Assembly (NCBI GenBank): GCA_902702965.1
Contig: CACRXP010000646.1
Coordinates: forward strand, 187,758-251,757
DNA: 64,000 nucleotides
DNA from: Spirometra erinaceieuropaei
Taxonomy: Eukaryota > Platyhelminthes > Cestoda > Diphyllobothriidea > Diphyllobothriidae
Reading direction: 5' to 3'
Shown here: piece by piece, positions 11,025 to 22,329 of the stretch
How the letters are laid out: every line of letters starts with the position of its first letter
How positions within the stretch are numbered: position 1 is the first letter of the stretch
Translations under genes and position numbers: made by a program
The notes under the pieces: model-generated
What the model was told of the DNA's origin: nothing
The model's input: only the letters and a program-made list of their open reading frames with translations
The model's database searches: none

Positions 11025-12473
11025 ATGGATTGCCTATCAAGTGAGGACAAAAGACGACATGACTACTTCCTCAAAATGATTGAGGCTCGAAGCACAGAGT
11101 TCAGGAACACCCATCGTATTCTACTTATTGGGACGGGTGAGTCGGGAAAGTCAACATTTGTGAAGCAGCTGAAATTGTTGAGCTCACCCAAACAGACTTT
11201 TACAGAGGACTACCGAGTTCGGTTCATTCCAGAAATTCAACGAAACGTTTTACAGTCTTTGAGCAACATTGTCAACTTCATGATTCTGGAAGACATTCCA
11301 TTTGGAAAAAATAAAAAGAAACTGGAGGCTGCGAAGAAGGTCATTATTAAAGCCTACGCAGAAGTCCACGTTAATCCGGACAATATTAACGACTACACCA
11401 ATAATCCAGATACGGCGAAGAGGGAGGACTTCTACGACCAATGTGCCTTGCTTTGGGATGATGAGGCTGTTAAGGAAACTCAACTACGCGGAAACGAATT
11501 CCAACAAATCGATTGTGCCCAGTACTTTCTAGACAAACTGGGAACCATCAGAGCGACAGGATATATGCCTACAGACGAGGACATTCTCCAGTGCCGTACC
11601 AAGACCCTGGGGATCCACACCGAGTCCATTCTCTATAACAATGTACCCTTCGAGCTGGTCGACGTAGGAGGTCAACGAGAACAGAGGGCGAAGTGGATAG
11701 AAGCCATGACCGACGGTGTAACGGCAGTCATCTTCCTAACCGACGTATCCGCCTATGATAGGATGTTGGAGGAAGATAATACAGTAAACCGGCTGCGCGA
11801 ATCCTATCATCTCTTTGGACAGGTGTGGACCAAGAGCCTCCTTAGGGAGAAATCCTTCATTCTCTTTCTTAACAAACAGGACAAACTCTCCGATAAAATT
11901 CGGTCGGACAGAAACCCTATCTCGGATTTTTTTCCCGAGTATGAGGAGCAAAAGTGCAACTTCACAGTAGAGCTACTGTCTGAACTCAAGGCCTTGAGAG
12001 AGAAGAAGGCCAAGAATGAAAATGAACTGTGGGACAAGCACTTTTCGTATTTTTTACCTCCAAAAGACGATGGCGCAAACTGGAAAGACAACGACGACGG
12101 CAAAACTACCATTGATACTCAAGTTATGGCTGAATATGGCCAAATACAAAGCATCATCTCAAAAACAGTGAATGAGGGCGTCCTCAACAATTGGGTTCTC
12201 ACCGGTGAAGATCAGGATGCGGTGATCAAGAACCTACTGGAGAGGGACGATTTTCAGAACTTGAATGAAAGACTCTTTGCCGTGCCACTCTACCGCATAG
12301 TGTCTACTACACATTTTATCAAAATGCTTTTCCTTAACGAATGCGAGCAAAGCAAAACGCGGAGAATCTATCCTTACCCCACTACTGCCATCGACAAGCG
12401 TAACGTCGACCGCGTGTTCGAGTCCTGCAAGGAGATTCTCCAGGGCAAGGCGCTGACTGAAATAATGATTTGA
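11025..12473 (+). CDS. Heterotrimeric G-protein alpha subunit, Gs-like, single exon
   Basis: Intact 482-residue protein. All G-alpha nucleotide-binding motifs are in order: G1 GTGESGKST (36-44), switch I RTKTLGIHT with the GTPase Arg191, G3 DVGGQR with catalytic Gln217 (213-218), G4 NKQD (283-286) and G5 TTAID (453-457). The helical domain lies at about 55-185. NTVNRLRES and FPEYEE point to the Gs class, which activates adenylyl cyclase, but the match is loose. It is about 90-100 residues longer than usual: 124 residues separate FPEY (303-306) from the FIKMLF helix (431), against about 24 in Gs, so the insertion enlarges the Gs-specific loop before helix alpha-4. The N-terminus is MDCL: Cys3 could be palmitoylated, but Gly2 is replaced by Asp, so no myristoylation. 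The C-terminus ends LTEIMI, unlike the Gs receptor tail. The start has a good context (atcATGg). The lack of introns suggests a retrocopy or a lineage-specific paralogue, though no poly(A) tract or flanking duplication is seen. Confidence 0.93.
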   Translation: MDCLSSEDKRRHDYFLKMIEARSTEFRNTHRILLIGTGESGKSTFVKQLKLLSSPKQTFTEDYRVRFIPEIQRNVLQSLSNIVNFMILEDIPFGKNKKKLEAAKKVIIKAYAEVHVNPDNINDYTNNPDTAKREDFYDQCALLWDDEAVKETQLRGNEFQQIDCAQYFLDKLGTIRATGYMPTDEDILQCRTKTLGIHTESILYNNVPFELVDVGGQREQRAKWIEAMTDGVTAVIFLTDVSAYDRMLEEDNTVNRLRESYHLFGQVWTKSLLREKSFILFLNKQDKLSDKIRSDRNPISDFFPEYEEQKCNFTVELLSELKALREKKAKNENELWDKHFSYFLPPKDDGANWKDNDDGKTTIDTQVMAEYGQIQSIISKTVNEGVLNNWVLTGEDQDAVIKNLLERDDFQNLNERLFAVPLYRIVSTTHFIKMLFLNECEQSKTRRIYPYPTTAIDKRNVDRVFESCKEILQGKALTEIMI

Positions 12474-14129
12474 ACGACTGGATCATACCTATATATGTTG
12501 ATTGATCTCCTCTTTTTACATCACAGTCAAGAAGGAGTACGGTAGCTCCCGTTAAATGATAGGATATCAGCAGTGGGTCGTGCCTAAAATTGATCGGAGG
12601 AAAATTATTGTACGTTTACTTGTTGTCCTTTAAATAAGTTTGCTCAGGCCAATTGAAATGGCCGACTAGGATAGTAAGTGGCAAGATGGCCCCCTCGCGA
12701 CGCTTGATCAAGTAAGATCTTCATCGCTAATTAACCTTATTAATTAGCTTGGATAAGTTACAAATTTATTGGCAATGTGGGCTATTTATTAAGATTATGG
12801 TTGGGGTTGGACTGGGGAGGCCGTGCCGATAATGCTAAAGTTTAGTCTTTTCTGGTGTTTAACGAAGCCGAACCCGATAAATGCTTTGAGATTGGACCTT
12901 ACTGCTGTAAGCTGACGAACAGATCGTGACTAATAATTACATGAATCTTGCCACCTGCGTCTAAGTAACACTTTACGCTATAATTTTTGGATTGGTTTTC
13001 TATGGTCTATAGGTGTGCTACTGGATTGCACACGCGATTTCCACTTTTAACAGTGGCTCACGGCCCACAGAATTACATCTGTGTCCTCATTAGTTCATTA
13101 CATAAAGCGCTGTCCAGTTTCACTGGGACCTGAAAAAATCGGTAACTACAGGAAACCTTTGCATTTTCGCCAATTCTACTGTTGCCGTCCGCAAAACTCC
13201 GGGTTAAATCCATTTCTTCTTATTCATGATTCGTCAGGATTGCGGTATGTCAACCTAACTTGGCAGGCAAACCTAAGAAACAACTTCTGAGAGCAAAAAA
13301 AGAAGAGAGGTTGAATAATTCTCCTTAATTTATCCGTCAGCATCAGTCATTTTTTCGCAAAGTGCGGGCAGACCACAGCAAGAGGTTCGGAGTGTCCCTT
13401 CTGATAGGTCTGCATTTTTTAGCAGCGGCCCTTCAGGCTTACGGTCTTTCTCATACTTCAGGGACTCTCTCTCTTCGTTCGCAGGCAGTATATGCAGGGA
13501 AGCTCGCGACCGCTCAACTCATGCTTCGTGTTTTCAATGTCAGCTAGGAACTCGATTCCCGATGGATTATATTCGCGGATCAATAAGCCTGGCCTGTAGA
13601 TAAGACCGGAAACAGAAACGAATAGGGAGCCAAATTTGCTTGCCATACACCTAGATACTCTTTTGAAAGGGATGTCACGCACGAAGACGAAACCTGTTCA
13701 AAATGTTTGGGACTCCTTTAGAAATTTCCGAGAATGGAGGAGTTAAAGGGTCTAAAAATGGGGGTATAGAAGTTAAGAAATCTTACTCGCCACCTACATA
13801 AGGAGAAGTCGTCGAAATCGGCAATTCAGACGACAAAAACATGCAAGCACGACTTCTTTGACCGTATCGAACGCTGAAAATGGAGACGGTCCATCCACGG
13901 GACTAGGTACAACCGGGAGCCAGTCTTTTGAGTGAAAAAGAAGAAATGCGAAAGAGACCTCAGATAACAAAGAAACGTCCCAGGACAACACCACGTATCT
14001 TTGTACTGTCCGGAAGACAAAGGTCATTAATATGAACGCAGACCAGCCAGAGGAAGATTACCAGGAGACCCTCGAAGGACCGACGAACACCCTCAGTTAT
14101 GTCGAGCAACAGAGATATCGGAACGCCGT
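12474..14129. other. Downstream flank of the G-alpha gene
   Basis: Nothing recognised. No canonical AATAAA follows the G-alpha stop; the nearest A/T-rich candidate is tttaaataag near 12630. Short frames at 13081-13290 and 13362-13547 have no motif support. Confidence 0.4.
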
Positions 14130-17100
14130 GTGGGCAGAAACCAAGCCATAGAATTCCATTGCAGACTTCAAATGAAACCAAGACTGGATTTTTCGACTAA
14201 CAACACGGGAAAACGGAAGAAAGTATTATCAGCATGCATATGTGAGTTCAGCAACCCAATAGTTAGTTCATCCGAAGCTAGCAGAACCAGTGAACTGGAA
14301 ACGAACTCTCGGTCAGTCGAGAAATGTGAAACAAGAACAGAAGCTAGATTCATTCGCAAGCAAAATGTTGTTATAAAAAGAGTCCCAGAATCAGCGTTAA
14401 CGATTCCAAGGGACAGATTTAAGCACGACTTAGACCTCCAAGCGTATGCAGGAGCTTTGTTAAGAGACAGCGAGTCAATTAATATTCTCAAAGCCTGCAG
14501 AATTCGGAAGACTCAGCCAGCCTCCGGTTAAAGTTCTAGGCCACGATCTTTAAAAGTCATTTTGGGAACTGAAACACAGACACAGCTCCTGCTACAGAGA
14601 AAATTATCTCTGCGGGCCAGCATCCAGAAGTTTTTTAGCCGGATTACGGACGAAAAGAGCGAATTATTATGAGACAGCTGATAACGAAACTAGAAAAGCG
14701 GAGGATCAACGGCGAAACACCTAAAAATAAGGGACAAACGAATAATTTTAGTCAAAAAGCACTGTTGAAGGCTACCAAATGTATCAAATGAAATTTCGTG
14801 CTGTCAGCAAGAAATATCCGATATGGTACCGCGAAATTTTGAAACGATTTCATGAAAGATTAGTATCGAACAATTACCGGCATTTAACCTGTGCGTCGTC
14901 TATCGTCCTTCCAGGTAGAATGAAAACATCGGCATGGAAGTACTCGGTGCACTGGAGTTTTATGTGATCAGGAGAACTTACTAGTTCTGAGCGACTTTAA
15001 CGCTTCAGGAATTACAGTAGGCAGGCTACCTCATGAAATGTCAGCCGAAATTTCGAAATGCGTTCCCGTTTCGAAGAAATTAATTAAATAGGGTTGTAGA
15101 ACTCCTCATAATACAGCATCATTCTATAATACTTTAGTAACCTCGAGAAGCCGGCTTTCGAATGAGCATCTTTTCGACTGCATGCAAAAACTACTCTGTA
15201 AAAAATGGCTACTTAAGTAGCATAGATTTTACTCACTGATTTTCGATGCCCATAAATGTTCAATTATAATTCAAGGAAAACATGCATAAAAATATTCATT
15301 CTCTTACGTATTCGGTGGAAAATTACGTTTTCTTCCAATTTTATGCTCGAAAGAGTGGTACGATTCGGTTTTCAAAAACTTTTCCAATTCCCGAATAATT
15401 TTGAACGTGACCTGCCGTTACACCTGAATTCAGGGTTTCCAAACTACAACCCGTATATTTTCTGCGTGTGGGAAACCATGCATTTCTCTGCGCTATTAAG
15501 AGAAGACCATGTGGGGTTCATAAAATTTAGCAGTGGATTTGAGTCATATTGTTGACGTTACAAGCCACATTAGTAAATGCAGAGACATGACGTTTTATGA
15601 ATGGCCATTTCACGGTATTAAAAAATCCCACAATTAGAAAATGCTTAAAACCTAATTATACGCTTTCTTTGAGTATAAAATTGGAAAAAGACACCATTTT
15701 CTACCGAATTAGCAAAACAATGAATATTTTTATGCATGTTTTCCATGAAACATAATTGAATTTTTAGAGGCATCGAAAATCAATGACAAAATGGTATGCT
15801 ACTTAAGTAGTCATTCATTGCAGAATATAGTTCTTGTATGCAGTCGAAAAGGAGCTCCTTCGAAAGCCGGCACCCTGAGATAACTGGATTGCTATAGAAT
15901 TATGATTTTTGATGATTAGTTTTACAACCCTACTTAACTAATCTTTTCGAAACGGGAACGCATTTCGACATTTCGCCTGACATTTCATGGGTTATCCCAC
16001 CTACTGTAAGTGGAAAATTCCCGCGGCGAGCGCCACATCCACGTCCTTCAACTACAAGCTATTACAATGCTTTTTAGACTAACACCTCATTTAACATATA
16101 AAATTGGAAACAAGACCGAGAGAAGGACCGCGACCCAACTCTCTAGATCTCGTTTTCGGTAAAAGAAGTCACAAGGGAAGCGAATGCACAACTTTCACTC
16201 AGTTAAAGGTGATATATGGCTTTTGCCTGCGTATGTTCTCTCCTATCGAGTACACATCCACAAATTAAGACGCACGGAAATAGTTAGAATGGTGGTTTTA
16301 ACGCAATGAGTACTGACATGGAGGAGCCCCGTTCAGTCAACATGGAAGATTCAGAAGACTTCAGGCTGCACTTTCGCGCGTTTATAGAATGTCTAGTTGG
16401 ATCCCATTGTGAAATAAAAATAAAAAAACCATGTGCGCGACCGCCGTGGATCATACCGATGACAAAGAAGATCATGAAGAAGAAACTGAGGTTGTGGAAA
16501 ACGTATTTGCATCTTCAAGCTCCCATAACATTCAGCGAATGTAAGAAACAGCGTTATGAATGCCGCAAGCTCGAACTTCTTTCGAGCGCCGACTGACAGC
16601 AGAATCCATTATATGTCCCAAGAAGTTTTATGGGCACATCCGCAGTAGGAGAAAGCATAGGGACGAGATTGCGTGTCTAAAGGATAACCTCGGAAACTCA
16701 TTAGTTGAAGGATCGCAAAAAGTACAATTGTCCTGCCAATTTTTTCAGTCAGTTTTTACGGTGAGCTTCTCCGAAGATAATCAGGAGTTTGGGATAGGCC
16801 AAGAAAGTTGGGAGTTTCAAATGGGTCAAGATACTCCCGTCATCGAAATTGTTGCTTTTTCCGTCGAAGAAGTAAGACACGTCCCCAGTCCAATTAAGCT
16901 AGAGAAGTCCCCTGGACCCGACGGGATTCCTGGGCTGATACTTAAGGAGCTATCAACGGAGCTGGCAAAGCCTTTGTTAACTCTTTTTGAGCTGTCAATG
17001 CGAACGGGGAGGCGGCCTTCGCAATGGTAGAGAGCCGGTCTCGTTCCCTTACATAAGGGATTAGCAAGATGACAGCAAGCTGCTCCAGACCCACTATATT

Positions 17101-18470
17101 TACTTGCCTCTCACGCAAAAGGATGGAATTTCTAGTGAAGAGTGTTATGCAGCAATTTTGTGAAGAAAACTACACCTTACAGAATTTGCAGCACGACTCC
17201 CGGCGAGGATGTTCCTGCCTCTCAAATCTGCTAACTTGTCTGGAAGTCCGGTCCAGGGTCTTAGAAGAGGGCCTTGGGGTCGATGTCGTGCACATCGGTT
17301 TCCGCAAAGCCTTCGACATTGTCTCGCACCAACGCCATCTTCATAAATTGAGCCCCCTCGGCATCCGAGAAGATCTCAACCGGAAAAGGGCGTTTCTGGT
17401 CGCTCGGAAGCAGTTTGTCTGTATCGGAGATGATATGTCAGACATGGTGAACGCGACAAGTGGCGAACCTCGAGACTCAGTTCTCAGACCCTTACTTCTC
17501 ATCCCTTATGCCAATGACAGCCTTTAAGAACTCGGTTGCGCCAAAATAATGTTTGCCGACGACGTTAAGCTCTGGCAAGTCATTAAGGGTCCGAATTGCC
17601 AGAAGACCCTCCAAGGTAATCTTTACCGGTTGCAAACGCAGTTTGCAAATGCCTCCTGGAGTTCAGTGTGCAGAGGTGTGCCGTCCTGCATCTGCGTCCA
17701 AACAACTGTCATCCAAATTACAGCATGGGGGCGTATCACCTGAAAGGCATTACTTTTCCGCAGAATCATTGCACAAGGATCCCGGTGTTTGGATACAGGA
17801 CAACGTGAAACTAGCAGCAGTGCGCCAAGGCTGCGAAAAACGCCATGGGAATACTCCATGCGATCAAAAGGGTGTTTGTGACCTTTGACAAGAACCATTT
17901 TGGGAGAATTTACGGCTCGGTAGTTCGGCCTAATCTAGAATATGGCATAGAAGCGTGACGGCCATGGCTAGCAAAGAACCAAACATGCCTCTAAAAAGTA
18001 CAAAGCCGTGCAACAAAGCCGGTAAAGGGTTTAAAAGACCAATGTTGCATAGAAAGGGTGAGATGCCTTAATTTATTCAGTGTGTGGTATAGGCAGCAAG
18101 GAGGTGATCTCATCCTTGTTTGCTAGACAATACATGGCTTTGAGCGCGAGCTGCGCTTTGGGAACATGTTTCAGAGGCAACTTTCATCCAGTCTTCGTGG
18201 GCACTCGATGAAGCTACGCACAAAAATGTCCAGGCGGAACCTTCGCCCTGGATTTTTGTTACAAAAGGTAGTAGAGAAATGGAACTATTCCCTTCAATCA
18301 ATCGTGGAGATGAATTCCCTTCAGCTCTTCAAGGAACGCTGGGATGATTATTTGTGTCCTGAACCTGGGCTGAATACCCCGTCAACCCCAGAGGGCTTGT
18401 CTTTTAAAACAATGCTTAGTCATAGTTGGTTCTTCAACCATCACCCCAATAAATAGTAAGCAAGATTTAG
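14130..18470 (+). mobile_element. LINE-B copy 1: CR1/jockey-like non-LTR retrotransposon, interrupted and internally deleted
   Basis: An ORF1-like part spans 14130-14760 (NVVIKRVPESALTIPRDRF, then a KVILGTETQTQLLLQRK segment). It runs into the middle of the endonuclease (CVVYRPSR near 14890 and LLVLSDFNASGI near 14975-15010), so most of the endonuclease N-terminus is missing. After the 15015-16006 insertion it resumes (WKIP, then NSLDLVF near 16140). The pre-RT linker PKKFYGHIRSRRKHRDEI lies near 16620, RT block KSPGPDGIPG near 16905, HIGFRKAFD near 17295 and FADD at 17552-17563. A C-terminal RRNLRPGF...KWNYSLQSIVEMNS block lies near 18235-18310. Stops and frameshifts occur throughout. The 3' tail around 18415-18465 includes ggttcttcaaccatcacccc and aataaatagt. 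Confidence 0.85.
15015..16006. mobile_element. Non-autonomous long-TIR DNA element (992 bp) at a TA target
   Basis: The left arm (15015-~15405) and right arm (~15610-16006) are reverse complements over almost their whole length, with scattered substitutions and short gaps and an inner loop of about 200 bp. The termini are cagtagg and cctactg, flanked on both sides by TA. Excising the element and one TA restores the endonuclease reading frame of the surrounding LINE-B (the DFNASGI.W region), so TA is the target duplication. CAGT termini plus TA duplication fit the Tc1/mariner group, although arms this long are unusual there; that assignment is inference. There is no transposase. A perfect palindrome, ctacttaagtag, sits in each arm (15209-15220 and 15799-15810). 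Confidence 0.85.
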
Positions 18471-18589
18471 AACACCCCTGCATGACTAGTGGCGCGCAAG
18501 TTATAGTTCATTACGTCGCCGTCTCCTATGGAAAGGATCTGCTGTCCGCGGCAGCATCCGGTATCGCAATGACCGTGTCACCCCCCCCC

Positions 18590-21060
18590 CTTCAGTGGGT
18601 ACTTCCACAATCTTTTCCTTTCGATGTTCCTCATGGGTTCTTCATGCCTCATGTAGCTCCCCTCAGGAGGGGCCTCTGGATATCGTGGAACACACTGGCT
18701 GTCTTTCTGTTGGAATGGACCCGCTTGTGATTCGGAGCAGTTAATACTCCCATTCGTCGTTGGCACTGGTTTTAGACGATTAAAGTGTACAGTAAACTCT
18801 CTCGAGTATGGCCTATTCTGACTACAAATGAGACAAGTCGTTGCTGACAGGACTTTATTAACGACGTACCGGTCAGTCCAGTTAGGATTACATTTCGAGG
18901 ATACCCCTGCGGGTAACGCAAAATTACACATACGCACGATGTTGTTCGCGCTGTACGAGGTGTCGTGCGCCAGCCCTTCGTAAAAGCCCTTTTGACAACG
19001 CAGCCTGCCCTGCAGATGCAAACTGTCCTCCTCTGACGCTACGCGTTGTAGCGGCTAAGTGGTGATGGTGTATGCTCAGTGCGCCACAACTTCAGGCCGT
19101 ATCCCAAGTTGTAAGAAGTGGGACGCCAGTAGCGTAGAAGATTTTATTCTGTACAGAAGGATAGGGGAAAGTTGGCGACCGGAAGAGGGTGCGTCCGGCG
19201 CCGCAGAAGGCGGCATCCGCGAGAGCTACGAGCTGTGTGTCGCCGAAAGTCGCCGCTGCCAAAGTGCAAGTATCGTGGCAGATTGTTTACGCCAGGGTCT
19301 ACACTGCGTCCGCCAGTGGTAAACCAATCAGCGAGAGGACTTGCGTTTATTGGCTCCGAGCCCACGCGAAGGTAGTGACAAGCCTCTCATGGTACAGGCA
19401 GAGAATCGACCAGATGCATGATTCAGAAGGAATTGTGGCGAGACAAATCGAAGCCGGGCAGACGTGTGTTAAAGCAGGTTGTCGCTGGTGTGTAGAGGCA
19501 GACGCTAGCGAGAGGCACAACGCTGCCATTATGGCTGTCCACAGCGTAAAGCTTCTCGCAGTCTTTATACATACATGTCGACATTTTCTACCTGGTGCAC
19601 GAGGGCAGCTGAAGATCCTCGGGAAGTTTAATTTCTGTGCTACATGTTAGGAAGAATGGGTAATGTTGCGTGGTTTCATTTACCGTGAACCGACAGGCTA
19701 ACATGCACAGCGGTAATGCTTCGCCCCATGTAGACTTTGCGTTCCGGTCGACAAAAGCTCGTAACAGATTCATCAATATACGGTTGATCTGCTCGACCTC
19801 TCCGCTACCCTGTGGATGGTATGCGGCTGTACGGGTCTTCTTAGTCTTTAGGAACCTATACATTCCATGGTCGACGGCATTCTTGAACGATGAGCATCAA
19901 CCAGATTGCGGCTAGTCTTGTGTCCCCCCACCCACCCTCAGCGGCAAGCCCAACCATTAAATATGGTTCGAGCCATTGTTGTTGCGGAAACGTTAGGTAA
20001 TGGCACTGCCCCGGTAATTTTGGTAAAAAAAATCCTGCAATACAAATGTGGGACTGTCCCCCGCAGAGGACGGTGCGATCGGACCGACAATGTCAACGCC
20101 CACCTTCCCGTTGGGGTTGCCTGTCCTAATGGACTGGAGCGGAACCTTCGAGGAATGAGTTAACGATTTCGAGCAAAATCAAAACTTGCATGAACGGATA
20201 GCTTTTTGAATGTCTCGTTTTTGCTTTGGCCAGTAGTATCATCGGAAGAGGACCCACTAAGTCTTGTGGGTACCCGCATGACCTGATTCTGTGTACAGTC
20301 TTGCCTCTACGTCGTTGACCATCGACATTGGGAGGACAACTCGTTTGGGATATTGACTGCTGTCGCGGTATAAGAGAATGCCGTTCTCGGTGAACACCTT
20401 TTCTCATAACGTGGACATACAGCGATTCTCATAGCTATGTCCATCGAGTTCATGCTTACTAAGGGGTCTGGCATCACTACCTTTCCAATATAGATGAGAG
20501 GGACAGGTGCGTCGTCCATTACGGCCGCCGTCCAGGGTAGATATTGGCCACTTTGCAAGGCGACGACGGATATAGTGATGCCAGTGCACGACGGGCATTT
20601 CCGCGTGGCCGGTGAGATTTACCTGAAAGGGCATCTGCATTTCCATGCTAGCGACCCGGTCGGAATATGCATTCAAAATCGAATTCCGCCAACCTCTCTC
20701 ACCAATGAACTACTTGCCCTTCAGGATTCTTAAAGTTTCTTAGCCAAATTAAAGAGCTGTGGTCGGTTCGTACGATGAACGGTCGGCACTGAAGATAGAG
20801 TCGGCAATTCTCAACAAAATGCGTAAGTGCGATCATCTCCTTGCGGATGACAGAATGGTTTGAAGCGCGCACCAGGTCATGGAGATCGTCGTCTAGTTGT
20901 GACAGGATTGCCATACACTTAGCTTTGTCATCCACGCCGCCTAGGTAACCCCTCATGTGGGCTCCCCGGCGGTCGAAATCGCCTGACCGAGACAGTCTGG
21001 CAGGAGGCGACACAGTGACCAAAGCTATGCGAGCTTCTGCAGCAATTTAACGAGTCTACT
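18590..21060 (-). mobile_element. Decayed Ty3/gypsy-type retrotransposon (RNase H and integrase parts)
   Basis: Read on the minus strand from 21060 there is an RNase H segment (IRKEMIALTHFVE, then VRTDHSSLIWL near 20730-20790). Further pieces are an ADALS remnant near 20650, a WVGPLP-type integrase start in broken frames near 20240, the integrase C-terminal core TRTAAYHPQGSGEVEQINR with LLRAFVDRN (about 19720-19840), and a post-integrase block FTVHFNRLKPVP near 18770. Protease and most of the RT are not recognisable. Stops and shifts make it a fossil. The 19020-19580 part between the two integrase pieces fits no gypsy domain and is GC-rich; it may be a separate insertion. Family: gypsy, distinct from the intact element at 23670. 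Confidence 0.7.
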
Positions 21061-21461
21061 TACTAAACTGTCTGTCATATTGAATTCAGCACTACTACCG
21101 CCAAATTGTGACGTCCCTGGTAGTCCTTGCAAATGACATAATGTACACAGGTAGAACCGCAGGTGTTCTTGCTCAACAACAATGTCGGCAAACAGCAGAA
21201 AGCTACAGATGGAGCTCCCTATTTTGATTTGTTGGTTCATTTTCTGGCGTATTTGTGGGACCTCAGGCGTCGAATCAGTCCGAAGATTCAAATCCAGCAT
21301 TGTGGTTGGTGCGGGAGCATTGCAAAGAGAAAGTTTAGCAAATTTGAGCCATCGTGATATTACTTAATTCGTGTTTGTAGCATGTTTTTTTTGTAAAAAA
21401 TTTCATAAGAGATTACTGCTATAAAAAAACTGGAAACTACGTTTTAATCCACCAATCTGCT

Positions 21462-21512
21462 TAGTCACAATTGGTTCTTCAACCATCACCCCCATAAATA
21501 GTTATCAAGATT
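21462..21512 (+). repeat. Isolated LINE-B 3' tail
   Basis: This stretch (cttagtca..attggttcttcaacc, then atcacccccataaatagt and atcaagatt) nearly duplicates the 3' end of the LINE-B copy at 18410-18470. No LINE coding sequence lies directly upstream, so it looks like a severely 5'-truncated insertion. Confidence 0.6.
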
Positions 21513-22329
21513 GCGCGTGCCACTTCAGGAGTGAGTGATTAAAAAAGCGATATTTGGACGGGTTTCAGAATGTCTAAGAGTGATTGGCCGAGCATTTCTA
21601 CGCGAACCGCAACGCTTCTGTGACTCTTCTACAAGTTTAGTTTTGCGAAGTTATGTTTGGGTGATAAATCCGATCCTTGAGCCACCGGGAATATGCCATG
21701 AAGAAACTCGTTCAAGTAAAAGATAAATAACTAATGAAAATAATTAATTAATTTTTATTTAAGTCCGTGGGTTCCGGTCATAGCAAGTAATAGTACATTT
21801 TTATATGAGTTTTAGAACATGTAGACAGAATCTACGAAGAATGATGAGCGAGCGGTGAAGAGAAACTCCTGACGAATAAACAAAATAAATATGGCTGGAC
21901 TAACATTAAAGGAGGAAAAACTGCCGCTGAGCAAAAGGTTCGACACGGACATCATCATCAAGGCAGAATTCATATGCCGGATGAGGCACACACGTCAACG
22001 TGTCGAGACGAGAAGATCCCAGACGCGATCGGTCACATTTCGCCTCGAGTCTAACCGAGGAGGGGGCAAAGGGAGATGCGACCAAACTGATAGCAGATGG
22101 CGAATACAAAGCGTTCCGTCAAGAGCGCCGATGGAGCGCTTGGGGTCGAAATGATAAGCTGACCTCAGAAACCCCAAAAATCAGTGATTGGGGGTGAGGG
22201 TTCGAAATTTACGGGGGCCAGAGTTGAATTCTGATGAGTGTCGGTGATCGGCAAAACTAAGGCAACTTAGAGCATGCGCGTCAACCTAGCCAAGGTATTT
22301 CTTTTAGATAATTAGTCGGGATAATTGAG
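21513..22329. other. Unassigned interval
   Basis: No gene recognised. An 87-codon plus-strand frame at 21891-22154 and its antisense partners are charged and low in information content, with no known motif. Confidence 0.35.

Noticed and set aside
18581..18590. C10 run as a feature
   Set aside because: A simple homopolymer at the edge of the decayed gypsy, without other structure.
19189..19650. 153-codon plus-strand frame
   Set aside because: Its C-terminal part is the antisense of the gypsy integrase segment and the rest lacks motifs.
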